From positions 62,001 through 126,000 of the forward strand of contig CAWEYT010000008.1 of the NCBI GenBank assembly GCA_963813375.1: a stretch of 64,000 nt of DNA, written 5' to 3'. This document shows positions 50,351-60,282 of this stretch, one piece after another. The DNA comes from DASTFY01 sp963813375. GTDB lineage: Bacteria; Actinomycetota; Acidimicrobiia; Acidimicrobiales; Ilumatobacteraceae. The translations under genes and the position numbers were made by a program. Positions within the stretch are counted from its first letter, which is position 1. The number at the start of each line of letters is the position of its first letter. Under the pieces are notes generated by a model. That model saw only the letters and a list, made by a program, of their open reading frames with translations. It had not been told where the DNA came from and did no database searches.

Positions 50351-50911
50351 GTGCCCGAGCCGCTCCACGCCAGCGCGACCGCGCTCCTGGAGGCATGGCA
50401 CGCGCCCAGCCCCGCCCAGGACGACCTCCGCCACCAGATCCTCGAGCACCTGGCCACCCACGAGGACGCCATGTGGCGCACCTGCCCGACCGGGCACCTG
50501 ACCGGCAGCGTCCTCATCGTCGACGCCGATCGCCGGCACGCCCTGTTCACGCTCCACCCCAAGATCGGGCGTTGGTTGCAGCTCGGTGGGCATTGCGAGG
50601 ACGGCGACGCGGACCTGGCCGCGACAGCCTGGCGAGAGGCCGTCGAGGAGAGCGGCATCGACGGGCTGGTGCTGCAGCCGGGACCGGTGGACGTCGACAT
50701 CCACCCGCTCGACTGCCCGAGGGGCCATCCGAACCGCCACCTCGACGTGCGCTGGCTGGCCGTCGCCCCGCCGGGTGCGGTCGAGCGCCCGAGCGAGGAA
50801 TCACCCCACCTGTGCTGGTTCCCGCTCGACGCGCCGCCCGACGACGCCGACGACAGCACCCTGCGGCTGGTGCGACTGGCCCGGCAGCTGACGAGGTCAT
50901 CCGTCACCTGA
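50351..50911 (+). CDS. Nudix hydrolase
   Basis: 186 residues from GTG 50351. The Nudix box reads GGHCEDGDADLAATAWREAV continuing EESGI, with the metal-binding REAVEE core. An N-terminal helical part of about 55 residues precedes it (ALLEAWHAPSPAQDDLRHQIL), a pattern seen in actinobacterial Nudix proteins acting on nucleotides. Substrate unknown. The MFS gene follows on the same strand. Confidence 0.85.
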   Translation: MPEPLHASATALLEAWHAPSPAQDDLRHQILEHLATHEDAMWRTCPTGHLTGSVLIVDADRRHALFTLHPKIGRWLQLGGHCEDGDADLAATAWREAVEESGIDGLVLQPGPVDVDIHPLDCPRGHPNRHLDVRWLAVAPPGAVERPSEESPHLCWFPLDAPPDDADDSTLRLVRLARQLTRSSVT

Positions 50912-51049
50912 GGTATCTCCGCCCGAGCAGGTGCGCTCTGGTCCCCCATCGAGGCCCAGACAGGATCACCGCCGTCGCGAGCCGCCACCTCGGGCGGAAC
51001 GCTGGCGAAGTTCACGGTCGGCTTCGGGCTGTCCGCCATCGGCCAGTCG

Positions 51050-52156
51050 ATGGGCACGGTGGCCATCCTGGTCGTCGTCCACGAGCGCACGGGCTCTGTC
51101 GCGTGGGTCGGCCTGGCCGCGGCCGCTCGGCTCCTGCCGTACCTGCTCGTCTCCCCGTTCGCCGGCGCACTCGCTGACCGGGTCGATCGGCGCCGCCTGT
51201 TCCTGGGCTCGCTCCTGAGCCGCAGCCTGCTGGCCGCGGTCCTCGCCGCCGCCGTCGCCTTCCAGCCCGCGACCGCCACACTCATCGTCCTCTCCTTCGC
51301 CTTCACCGCCTGCGGCACGCCCTGCTTCCCGGCCGCCCTGGCCTCGCTGCCGCACCTCACCCGCGGCCGTGACCTCGACCGGCCCACCGCGATCATGAGC
51401 ACGGTCGAGACCGGCGGCTACCTGGCGGCGCCGGCCATCGGCGGTGTGGCACTCGTGGCCACGTCACCGGCGGTCGTGCTGCTGATCAACGCCGCTGTCC
51501 TCGCCGCGGGCACGATCTTCATCCCGCGCCTCGGGCGCCCGGAGCCCTCCGGCCCCGCCGAGGGCCTGGTGGACGGGGTGGCCCGCGGCGTGCGATTGGT
51601 CGCCGACCGGCCGCCCGTGCGCGCCGCCCTGCTCAGCGTGGTCCTCGTCTCGCTGATGGGCGGTGCCGTGTCGGTGCTCGTTGTGCCGATGGCCACCGAC
51701 CAGCTCGGGTCCGATTCAGCCGGGACCGGCATGCTCGTCGCCGCCCTGGGCGGCGGCGCCCTGCTCGGCGCAGGCTTGGCGGCGTGGCGGACGACGTGGT
51801 CGCCGGCGGCCAGCCTGGCCATGGCCGGCGGTCCGCTCGTCCTCGCCGCGCCCGTGGCGAAGGCCGGCCTCGTGGTCGTCCTGCTCGTCGTGGCCGGCGC
51901 CGCAGCCGCGCTGTTCGAGGTGATCATGGTCACCCGCATCCGCGAGCTCACGCCGGAGCACCTGGTGGCCCGGGTCTTCGGCTTGTTCGACGCCGCCGTG
52001 GTCGGTGCCGAGGTGGCAGGCGCTCTCGTGGCACCGCTGGTGCTCGGCTTGGTCGGCCTCGGGGCCACCCTGGTGGTGACAGGCATCGCGGTGCCTGTCG
52101 TCGCGCTGTCAGCCCTCCGGCGGGTCCGGGGCGCTTCGTTACGCTCGGCGGCATGA
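51050..52156 (+). CDS. MFS transporter (MFS_3-like), start uncertain
   Basis: At least 368 residues with about 11 visible membrane helices and the MFS loop motif GALADRVDRRRLFLGSLL between helices 2 and 3. The first ATG at 51050 cuts the expected first helix: the frame is open upstream to 50912 and encodes LAKFTVGFGLSAIGQ just before it, so the real start is upstream and may be obscured by an error or a rare start codon. Likely exporter of small molecules. Its stop overlaps the next ATG (ATGA). Confidence 0.8.
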   Translation: MGTVAILVVVHERTGSVAWVGLAAAARLLPYLLVSPFAGALADRVDRRRLFLGSLLSRSLLAAVLAAAVAFQPATATLIVLSFAFTACGTPCFPAALASLPHLTRGRDLDRPTAIMSTVETGGYLAAPAIGGVALVATSPAVVLLINAAVLAAGTIFIPRLGRPEPSGPAEGLVDGVARGVRLVADRPPVRAALLSVVLVSLMGGAVSVLVVPMATDQLGSDSAGTGMLVAALGGGALLGAGLAAWRTTWSPAASLAMAGGPLVLAAPVAKAGLVVVLLVVAGAAAALFEVIMVTRIRELTPEHLVARVFGLFDAAVVGAEVAGALVAPLVLGLVGLGATLVVTGIAVPVVALSALRRVRGASLRSAA

Positions 52157-53582
52157 CGCCCGAGGAGTTCCGCAAGCAGGGCTACGCGCTCGTCGACTGG
52201 ATCACCGACTACCTGGAAGGGATCGAGCGCCATCCTGTGGCGTCGCCCTTCGAGCCCGGATGGGTGCGCAGCCAGCTCCCGGCGGCGCCGCCGACCGAGC
52301 CGGAGTCGTTCGACGCCGTGCTGGCCGACCTCGACCGCGTGATCGTGCCTGGACTCACGCAGTGGCAGCACCCGAGCTTCTTCGCCTACTTCCCGGCCAA
52401 CACCAGCTACCCGGCGATCCTCGGCGATCTCGCGGCCTCGGGGCTCGGGGTGAATGGCATGTCGTGGGCCACCAGCCCGGCCTGCACGGAGCTCGAGACG
52501 CTGATGCTCGACTGGATGGTGGACCTGCTCGGCCTCCCCGACAGGTTCCGCTCGACCGGCGCCGGAGGAGGAGTGATCCAGGGGTCGGCGTCGGAGGCCA
52601 CGTTGTGCGCCATCCTGGCCGCTCGCGAACGGGTCACCGCCGGCGCCGGCAACCGGGCCGGCGCGCCTGGCGATCTGGTCGCCTACGCGACGTCCCAGGC
52701 GCACTCGTCGATCGAGAAGGGGATCCGGGTCGCCGGTATCGGCAGCGAGAACCTCAGGATGGTCGCCCACGACGAGCGCTTCGCCATGCGACCGGCGGCC
52801 CTGGAGGCGGCCATCGCCGAGGACCGGGCCGCCGGGCGGCGCCCGTTCTTCGTCTGCGCGACGGCAGGCACGACATCGACGACCGCGTTCGATCCCGTGC
52901 CCGAGTTGGCCGCCATCTGCCGGCGGGAGGGGCTCTGGCTCCACGTCGACGGCGCCATGAGCGGGATCGCCGCGCTCCGGCCCGAGCTGCGATGGGTCAA
53001 CGACGGGCTGGACGAGGTCGACTCCTACTGCACGAACCCCCACAAGTGGATGGGGGTGAACTTCGACTGCGACCTGTTCTGGGTGGCCGACCGGTCCGCG
53101 CTCCTGGCCGCGCTGTCGATCCTGCCCGAGTACCTGCGCACGGCGGCGGGCGAGGCGGGCGCGGTGATCGACTACCGCGACTGGCAGATCCCCCTGGGCC
53201 GGCGGTTCCGGTCGCTGAAGCTGTGGTTCACGCTGCGCACCGACGGCGTGGCGGCGATCCAGGCCATGATCGGCGACCACGTGTCCTGGAGCCAGGAGCT
53301 GGCCGGTTGGGTGGAGGCCGACGAGCGGTTCGAACTGGTCGCTCCCCACCCGCTGAACCTGGTGTGCCTGGCCCTCGAGGCCGGCAACCCCAAGGCCGGC
53401 AACCTCAGCCACCGACGCGCTCATCGAGGCCGCCAACTCGACCGGGCGGGCGCTGTTCACGCGGTCGTCGGTCGACGGGCGTTCCATCCTGCGCTTCTCC
53501 GTGGGCGGGCGGCTCACCCAGCGCCGGCACGTGCAGGCCGGCTGGCAGCTCCTTCAGGACGCTGGCCAGCGACTTGATGTAG
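52153..53582 (+). CDS. PLP-dependent aromatic-L-amino-acid-type decarboxylase, frameshifted
   Basis: About 475 residues from ATG 52153. Group II decarboxylase features: WQHPSFFAYFPANTSYPAILGD, GSASEATLCAILAAR, SQAHSSIEKG with the ring-stacking His, HVDGAMSG with the PLP Asp, and the Schiff-base Lys in NPHKWMGVNFDCDLF. A +1 break near 53409 precedes DALIEAANSTGRALFTRSS. The exact 3' end is unclear; the TAG at 53580-53582 needs one more shift. It would make aromatic or related amines. Coupled to the upstream MFS gene, which could export the product. Confidence 0.87.
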
Positions 53583-54088
53583 GACACCGTCTCCAGCCCC
53601 TCGCAGAGCTCCTCGTCCGGCCCGGCCAGCTCGTACCCGAGCGCGGCGGCCAGCCCTCGCGACGCCACGTTGTCGACGGCGATGCGCAGCCGTGCCGAGC
53701 GGACGCCGAGCTCGGCGGCGGCATGCCGCTCGAGCGCGGTGACGGCCGCCGACGCCACTCCCTCGCGGCGGGCGTGGCGGTCCACCCAGTAGCCCAGCTC
53801 GGCCTGCCCGTCGGCGTCGACCATCTTGAGGCTGGCGGCCCCGACCAGCTCGCCGCTCTCGGTCTTCGCCACGACGACGTCCAGGGCGACGCCGGTCTCG
53901 CACCGCGTCGCGGCCTGCTTCACCCACTCGACGGCGTGGGCCGGGCGGTACGGCACCGGCACCATCGTGAAGCGCTGGATGTCCGGGTCCTGGCAGGCAT
54001 GGAAGATCCACGACACGTCCTCCGCCGTCGGCAGGCGGAGGGTGAACGGCCCCTGCTCGAGCACCACAGGCCTCATCACAGGCCTCAT
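53554..54088 (-). CDS. GNAT-family N-acetyltransferase (RimJ/RimL-like), 3' end uncertain
   Basis: About 178 residues from ATG 54088, which overlaps the preceding Nudix stop (ATGA). Fold features: RLPTAEDVSWIFHACQDPDI at the start, GAASLKMVDADGQAELGYWV, acetyl-CoA loop RREGVASAAVTALERHA, and NVASRGLAAALGYELAG. The continuous frame runs on to 53405 but would cross conserved decarboxylase sequence; a +1 shift ends it at 53554. Substrate could be a protein N-terminus or small amine. Confidence 0.8.
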
Positions 54089-54786
54089 GGCGTGACGCCG
54101 AGCACGACGGAGAGGAGCTCGACCAGGATGCGGGCGGTCGCGCCCCAGATGGTCTCGTCGACCAGCTCGAAGAAGTAGATGGGGCGCTCCATCGAGCCCT
54201 CACCCCAGCGTTCCTCCCTGAACACCTCGGGCCCGGTCAGCTCCGCGAGCGGCACGTGCAGGATGCGCTCCACCTCGGCGGCGGCCGGGCGCAGCTCGGG
54301 ACGTCCGTGCAGCCGGCCGACGACAGGCACGATGTGGCTGAGGCTCACCACCGTGGCCAGGGTGGACAGCCGGCCGACCAGCTCGACGGCCGCGGGGTCC
54401 AGTGCCACCTCCTCGTGAGCCTCGCGGAGCGCTCCCTGCTCGGGGGTCTCCCCGTCGTCGAGACGACCCCCCGGGAAGCTGATCTCGCCGCGGTGGCGGC
54501 GCAGGTCGCGCGAGCGGCGGGTGAGCACCACCTCGGTCCCCTGCGGGCCGTCGTGGAGGGCGAGCAGCACCGCGGACGGCCGGGCGTTCGGGAACGACGG
54601 CGCGTCCTCGAGGCCGGGCAGGGACGGGTGGGGCGCCCCGCTCCTGGCCGCGACGGCCCTGACCACGGCGTCCAGCGCGAATGGGCCCGCGTCGGCCGGG
54701 GCCGCCCACGGCGCCGGTCCGCCCGCCCGCCATCCCTCGGGGCGGGGGATGACCTGCCCGCCACCGCGGCGGTCGCCAGTGCTCAC
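54085..54786 (-). CDS. CoA pyrophosphatase-type Nudix hydrolase
   Basis: 233 residues from GTG 54786, overlapping the upstream small gene's stop (GTGA). Contains the CoA-Nudix signature LTRRSRDLRRHRGEISFPGG followed by the Nudix box GETPEQGALREAHEEVAL. A long helical N-terminus and C-terminal beta end (ERPIYFFELVDETIWGATARIL) match NudL/YeaB-like enzymes that cleave CoA and its derivatives. Middle gene of a three-gene coupled set. Confidence 0.9.
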   Translation of the reverse strand: MSTGDRRGGGQVIPRPEGWRAGGPAPWAAPADAGPFALDAVVRAVAARSGAPHPSLPGLEDAPSFPNARPSAVLLALHDGPQGTEVVLTRRSRDLRRHRGEISFPGGRLDDGETPEQGALREAHEEVALDPAAVELVGRLSTLATVVSLSHIVPVVGRLHGRPELRPAAAEVERILHVPLAELTGPEVFREERWGEGSMERPIYFFELVDETIWGATARILVELLSVVLGVTP

Positions 54787-54950
54787 CCCGCCGGCCGGTC
54801 CGCCCCTGCCAGCTGGCGCAGCAGCTCGGGCATCCCTGCGGTCTTCAGGTTGGCCATCACCCGGCCGGGCGGCGTCTCCCCGCGCTCCCACTCCTCCCAG
54901 TAGCCGAGCAGCTTGGCGGGATCGGGCACAGGGGTCTCCATGCGCGCCAT
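54783..54950 (-). CDS. Small conserved-looking acidic protein, first gene of Nudix/GNAT operon
   Basis: 55 residues from ATG 54950 (ATG 54941 also in frame). The sequence LLGYWEEWERGETPPGRVMA and NLKTAGMPELLRQLAG is well formed, shows no low complexity and ends GTGA-coupled to the Nudix gene. Short proteins of this kind next to CoA-Nudix genes are common in actinobacteria by recollection, but I know no function. Easily missed because of size. Confidence 0.75.
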   Translation of the reverse strand: MARMETPVPDPAKLLGYWEEWERGETPPGRVMANLKTAGMPELLRQLAGADRPAG

Positions 54951-54962
54951 GCTAAGGCCGGC

Positions 54963-55406
54963 TCAACCAGGCGGCCCGGTTCGCCGATCCCGGTAGGCCT
55001 TCACACTTCGGCCGACCACCCTTCCGGCGGAACGCCCGATGTCCTCAGCCACGTCACCTCGGCTCCGCGGCTCGCGCACGACCTTGGGGGAGTAGTCGCT
55101 GCGCAGGATCAGCAACCCGAGCAGCGCGGCCGTGACCACCAGGACGGCGCGGCTGGTCAGATCGGCATCGGTCCACGGCAGCACGGCGAGGACGAGCGCG
55201 GTGACGGCCAGCACGATGTCCACCACACGGTGGACCGGCCGGGACACGACCTTCCAGCCGGCGGCGGGACCGTCGGTCACCGCCGCCGAGACGAGGATGG
55301 CCGCGCCGAGGAGGACCGGTGCGATGGCCTGGCTCCCCTGCACCGCTTGGGCGATGAGCCCCAACCCGAGCACGTACTCGGCGATTTGGTGGATCGAGAA
55401 GGACAT
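54963..55406 (-). CDS. Small multi-pass membrane protein
   Basis: 147 residues from ATG 55406 (GTG 55430 is in frame). Four hydrophobic segments (YVLGLGLIAQAVQGSQ, APVLLGAAILVSAAV, VDIVLAVTALVLAVLPW, AVLVVTAALLGLLIL) followed by a basic cytoplasmic tail with many Arg. Possible SPW-repeat-like or DUF family; not assigned. Ends 12 bases before the small ORF at 54950 on the same strand. Confidence 0.75.
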   Translation of the reverse strand: MSFSIHQIAEYVLGLGLIAQAVQGSQAIAPVLLGAAILVSAAVTDGPAAGWKVVSRPVHRVVDIVLAVTALVLAVLPWTDADLTSRAVLVVTAALLGLLILRSDYSPKVVREPRSRGDVAEDIGRSAGRVVGRSVKAYRDRRTGPPG

Positions 55407-55434
55407 GCCCCGCACGGAGCCAGTCTGCACGCGA

Positions 55435-55467
55435 AACGGGCCCGGCCGTCCAGCGGCCGGGCCCGTT
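55435..55467 (-). terminator. Strong terminator hairpin after groEL
   Basis: Fourteen perfect base pairs (AACGGGCCCGGCCG with CGGCCGGGCCCGTT) around a 5-base loop, 45 bases past the groEL stop, followed on the minus strand by GTTTCGC-type sequence. Ends the groES-groEL transcript before the membrane gene at 55406. Confidence 0.78.
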
Positions 55468-55511
55468 CTCGCTGACTGGCGGCCTCGGTGGGCCGACGGA
55501 TCAGCGTGGGA

Positions 55512-57156
<1,645 letters not shown>

Positions 57157-57168
57157 CCGGTCAGCCGC

Positions 57169-57462
57169 TCACTTGCTCACGATGGCGAGGACGTCGCGGC
57201 TGGAGAGGATCAGCAGGTCATCGCCGTCGACGGTGATCTCGGTGCCGCCGTACTTGGAGTACACGACGGTGTCGCCGACCTTCACGTCGAGGGGGATCAG
57301 ATCGCCCGACTGCTCGGAGCGGCGGCCGGGGCCGACGGCCAGGACGCTGCCCTGCTGGGGCTTCTCCTTGGCGGTGTCGGGGATGACGAGACCGGACGCG
57401 GTGCGCTCCTCGGCCTCGTTCGCCTTGACGACGATGCGGTCATCGAGCGGCTTCAGGTTCAT
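57169..57462 (-). CDS. groES: 10-kDa co-chaperonin
   Basis: 97 residues from ATG 57462, with GGAGG about eight bases upstream; the open frame extends to 57501 but that would cut the CIRCE arm. Family features: NLKPLDDRIVVKANEAEE, mobile loop TASGLVIPDTAKEKPQQG, and VVYSKYGGTEITVDGDDLLIL. Caps GroEL. First gene of groESL, 12 bases before groEL. Confidence 0.97.
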   Translation of the reverse strand: MNLKPLDDRIVVKANEAEERTASGLVIPDTAKEKPQQGSVLAVGPGRRSEQSGDLIPLDVKVGDTVVYSKYGGTEITVDGDDLLILSSRDVLAIVSK

Positions 57463-57494
57463 TGGTGCGGGCCTCCATTGGCAGTAGCACGGCA

Positions 57495-57521
57495 TTAGCA
57501 CTCTGGCTGGGCGAGTGCTAA
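57495..57521. promoter_or_regulatory. CIRCE element 1 (HrcA operator)
   Basis: TTAGCACTC, 9 bases, GAGTGCTAA: a perfect match to the CIRCE consensus, 33 bases upstream of groES. HrcA binds it to repress groESL without heat stress. hrcA itself is not in the window. Confidence 0.97.
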
Positions 57522-57550
57522 GGCTACGCGATCGCGCCGGCCGTTAGCAA
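57521..57550 (-). promoter_or_regulatory. Candidate groES promoter between the CIRCE elements
   Basis: On the minus strand TTGCTA (57550-57545) and TAGCCT (57526-57521) are 18 bases apart, a plausible vegetative -35/-10. Its start site would fall inside CIRCE 1, so HrcA bound there would block it. The -35 lies in CIRCE 2. Confidence 0.55.
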
Positions 57551-57570
57551 CCGCAGGTCGGGAGTGCTAA
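57544..57570. promoter_or_regulatory. CIRCE element 2 (left arm degenerate)
   Basis: TTAGCAACC, 9 bases, GAGTGCTAA: right arm perfect, left arm with two mismatches. Same 9-base spacing as element 1 and 22 bases further upstream. Two CIRCE sites before groES are known in other actinobacteria. Confidence 0.88.
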
Positions 57571-57576
57571 CGACAG

Positions 57577-57606
57577 CGGAGGCCGCCCCGCTGGGGGCGG
57601 CCTCCG
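57577..57606 (-). terminator. Terminator hairpin after the lipoprotein gene
   Basis: Thirteen perfect base pairs (CGGAGGCCGCCCC with GGGGCGGCCTCCG), 4-base loop, 43 bases downstream of the lipoprotein stop. It insulates the groESL promoter from read-through. Confidence 0.75.
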
Positions 57607-57648
57607 TGTGGGGGGAGCGTCGGGGGAGCTTTGGCGCAGTGCCGGGCG

Positions 57649-58559
57649 CTACTTGATGAGCGTGCCGTCGCCGGCGACCACGAACCAGTTGCCACCGCTG
57701 CCCTGGCCGTTCACGTCGCCCGGGCCGGCGTCGCCGCTGAAGGTGTAGAGCGGCCACTTGCCCATCTTGAGCTGCTTGGTGCCGTCCGGCCGGTCGACGG
57801 TCGAGAACAGCGCCTGGTCGAGACCCTCGACGGCGGGCTCGCCCTCGACGATCACGGGCGGCCAGGCGTTGGCGCAGGCGTCGACGCACGTCGGCGTCCC
57901 GTCCTCGTCCTTGGTGAAGCCGTAGAGGGTGCGGCCGGAGCCGTCGACCACGATCACGCCGAGCGGCGATTCCGCCACCCGGGCCAGATGGCGGGGGCGG
58001 GGGCGACCGGCGCAGCCGTCGTGGGGGCGGGCGCGGGGGCAGCCGTCGGCCCGGCGGCCGTCAGGACCTGCGCCTTCGGGTCGACGACGAACCACACGTT
58101 GCCGCTGCCCTGGCCGTTCACGTCGCCCGGACGGGCGTCGCCCGAGAAGTAGTACAGCGGGAACTGCCCGGCCGTCAGCTGCAGGGTGCCGTCGTCGCGG
58201 GTGACCGTGCTGAAGACGCCGGCGTCGAGGCCGGGGGCCACGGTCCAGGTCGCGGCGACGCGCAGCGGCGGCCACGCCTCGGCGCAGGTGCCGGTGCAGG
58301 TGCTCTGGGCCTGCGTGTCGTTGGTGAACGCGTAGAGGGTCCGTCCTTCCGGATCGACGAGGATCTGGCCGAGCGGGGACGTCGCGGCCTTCACGGACAC
58401 GGTCTCGCCCTCCACGGCCGGGGCAGCCGATGAGGCGACGGCGGTCGGTGGAGGCGGGGCCGGCGAGCCGGCGGAGGGGCTGGGGTCGTCGCTGCCGCAG
58501 GCGGTCAGCGCGAGGCCGGCAGCAGCGGCCAGCGAGGCGAGGATTCGGGTCTTGGACAC
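57649..58559 (-). CDS. Lipoprotein with two PF03640-type secreted repeats, frameshifted between them
   Basis: About 303 residues from GTG 58559. Lipobox LALTACGS gives a lipid-anchored exported protein. Two tandem domains of about 105 residues follow a Pro/Ala linker, each with SPLG-x-I-LVD, GRTLY-F-D, C-x3-CA-AWPP, L-YFSGDA/L-TFSGDA, PGDVNGQGSG and WFVV. A one-base loss near 57988 separates them (-1 shift; ILARVAESPLG restored). This is COG4315, whose function is unknown but which often lies near redox proteins; here a cupredoxin is next. Confidence 0.87.
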
Positions 58560-58598
58560 GGTGGTCTCCTTGGGGTGGGTGTTCGGGATGGTTCGGGA

Positions 58599-58979
58599 TC
58601 AGGCCACGACGAGCTGGCCGCTCATCGAGGGGTGGATGGTGCAGACGATCCGGTAGGTGCCGGGCGTCGCCGGGGCGATGAAGGAGATCGCGGTGGCCGT
58701 CGCGATGGGGCCGCTGTCGAAGGCGCCGTCGACGGCCGTGACGGTGTGCGGTTCGGCGTCGCGGTTCGCGGCGACGACCGTCGCGCCAGGGGTCACTGGC
58801 GTGCTGGCGAAGGCGAAGCCGCTGATCTCGATCTGGGTCGCGGCTCCGGCGGCACCACCTGCTGATGGCGGGACCGGCGCGGCGGAGGATCCCGGCGAGG
58901 AGCCGTCGTTCAGCAGGAGGGCGCCGGCCACGAACAGGCCTGCCCCGGCGATCACGACGAGCGATCCGGTGAGCTTCAT
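58599..58979 (-). CDS. Secreted or membrane-anchored cupredoxin (plastocyanin/amicyanin-like)
   Basis: 126 residues from ATG 58979. N-terminal hydrophobic anchor (VVIAGAGLFVAGALLL), Ala/Pro/Ser linker, then a blue-copper fold with ligands His in EPHTVTAVDG and Cys, His, Met in YRIVCTIHPSMSGQLVV: a complete type I copper site. Carries single electrons outside the membrane. Same strand as the lipoprotein (39-base gap, good AAGGAGA site) and divergent from a DUF6529 gene. Confidence 0.9.
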   Translation of the reverse strand: MKLTGSLVVIAGAGLFVAGALLLNDGSSPGSSAAPVPPSAGGAAGAATQIEISGFAFASTPVTPGATVVAANRDAEPHTVTAVDGAFDSGPIATATAISFIAPATPGTYRIVCTIHPSMSGQLVVA

Positions 58980-59031
58980 GGCCGACCGTACGGGCGGGTG
59001 TCGCGGACCGGTTCTCGACGAACGGTGAGCC

Positions 59032-59661
59032 ATGTGCCACACGAACCGCATCGGCGCGTGCCACGTAACCACGCTTGTGAACGCCACCGCGGCCGCCCTG
59101 CCCGAGACCCCCTCCACCCCCCGCTCGGCCGCCGCGCTCATCCCCCCGGCGCTGGCCGGCGGCGCGGTGGCGCTCGCCCTCGGGACCTACGGCCGGGTCC
59201 ACGACGGCACGGGAGAGCGCATCCTGGACCTCGGGTTCCCGTCGCTCGGGGCCATGAAGTCGTGGCTGGCGACGGTCGTTCTCGCGCTCGCCCTGATCCA
59301 GGTGGCCTCCGCGCTGGCCATGTACGGCCGCCTGCCGGGGCTGCGCACGACCCCGCGGTGGGTGCCGTTCGCCCATCGCTGGACGGGCACGGCAGCCTTC
59401 CTGATCTCGCTGCCGGTCGCGTACCACTGCCTCTGGTCGCTGGGCTTCGAGACCACCGGGGCGCGCCAGCTCGTCCACGGCATCGCCGGCTGCGTGTTCT
59501 ACGGCGCGATCACGACCAAGCTCCTCGCGCTCCGGACCGCGCGCCTCCCGCGCTGGGCCCTGCCCGTCGTCGGCGGCTCACTGTTCGCCGCGCTCGCGGT
59601 GCTGTGGCTGACGTCCGCGCTGTGGTTCTTCACCACCGTGGACTTCCCCGCCCTGCCCTGA
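59032..59661 (+). CDS. DUF6529-family polytopic membrane protein
   Basis: 209 residues from ATG 59032. About five membrane helices. Conserved-looking His residues lie in or near helices (FAHRWTGTAAF, PVAYHCLWSLG, LVHGIAGCVFYG), spaced as haem-b ligands are in cytochrome b561-like proteins; haem binding is inference. The start is uncertain (a later GTG also possible). Divergent from the cupredoxin gene by 52 bases, so the three genes may form one redox module. Its 3' end overlaps the open frame of maf. Confidence 0.78.
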   Translation: MCHTNRIGACHVTTLVNATAAALPETPSTPRSAAALIPPALAGGAVALALGTYGRVHDGTGERILDLGFPSLGAMKSWLATVVLALALIQVASALAMYGRLPGLRTTPRWVPFAHRWTGTAAFLISLPVAYHCLWSLGFETTGARQLVHGIAGCVFYGAITTKLLALRTARLPRWALPVVGGSLFAALAVLWLTSALWFFTTVDFPALP

Positions 59662-60282
59662 CGAGGCGGACGCTTCCGGGGCCGCCGTCCGGAAGCGCGA
59701 GAGCGGGGCACCGGCCTGGGTGAGCAGGTCGCTCACCACGGCCAGGGGAAGGCCGATCACGTTGCTGGGACTGCCCTCGACGGACGCCACGAACAGCCCG
59801 CCGGCCTCCTGCAGAGCGTACGCGCCCGCCTTGTCGAGCGGCTCGCCCGTGCCGACGTACCAACCGATGTCGTCCTCGGTGAGCTCGACCATCGTCACGC
59901 GCGTCGTGGCGACGGCGGACAAGACGCGATCGCCGGCGTGCACGGCCACGGCGGTGTGGACGGCGTGGCTGCGTCCGGACAGGGCCCGCAGCATGCGTCG
60001 CGCGTCGTCGGCGTCGACGGGCTTGCCGAAGATCTGCTGCCCGAGGGCGACCGTCGTGTCCGCCGCCAGCACCACATCGTCGGTGCTGGCTCCCGCAGCC
60101 TGCACGGCCGCGGCCTTCGCGCGGGCCAGCCGCTCGACGTAGGCGACGGGCTCCTCATCTTCCGCCGGCGTCTCGTCGATGTCGGGCGCCATGGCCGTGA
60201 ACTCGACACCGATCGACCGCAGGAGCTGGTGGCGCCGCGGCGAGCCCGAGGCGAGGACCAGCCTGCGGGCAGCCGACGTCAC
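59578..60282 (-). CDS. maf: Maf-like nucleotide pyrophosphatase
   Basis: Starts ATG 60282, overlapping the dus stop (ATGA). Maf/HAM1-like fold: LVLASGSPRRHQLLRSIG, AARAKAAAV-like ERLARAKAAAVQ, LAADTTVALGQQIFGKP with the catalytic Asp, and SGRSHAVHTAV. Hydrolyses non-canonical or modified NTPs, linked with septum control. Family sequence ends near residue 195 (LLTQAGAPLSRF); the following 40 residues overlap the convergent DUF6529 gene and are doubtful, so the true end is probably near 59640-59700. Confidence 0.88.
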   Translation of the reverse strand: MTSAARRLVLASGSPRRHQLLRSIGVEFTAMAPDIDETPAEDEEPVAYVERLARAKAAAVQAAGASTDDVVLAADTTVALGQQIFGKPVDADDARRMLRALSGRSHAVHTAVAVHAGDRVLSAVATTRVTMVELTEDDIGWYVGTGEPLDKAGAYALQEAGGLFVASVEGSPSNVIGLPLAVVSDLLTQAGAPLSRFRTAAPEASASSGQGGEVHGGEEPQRGRQPQHRERGEQ

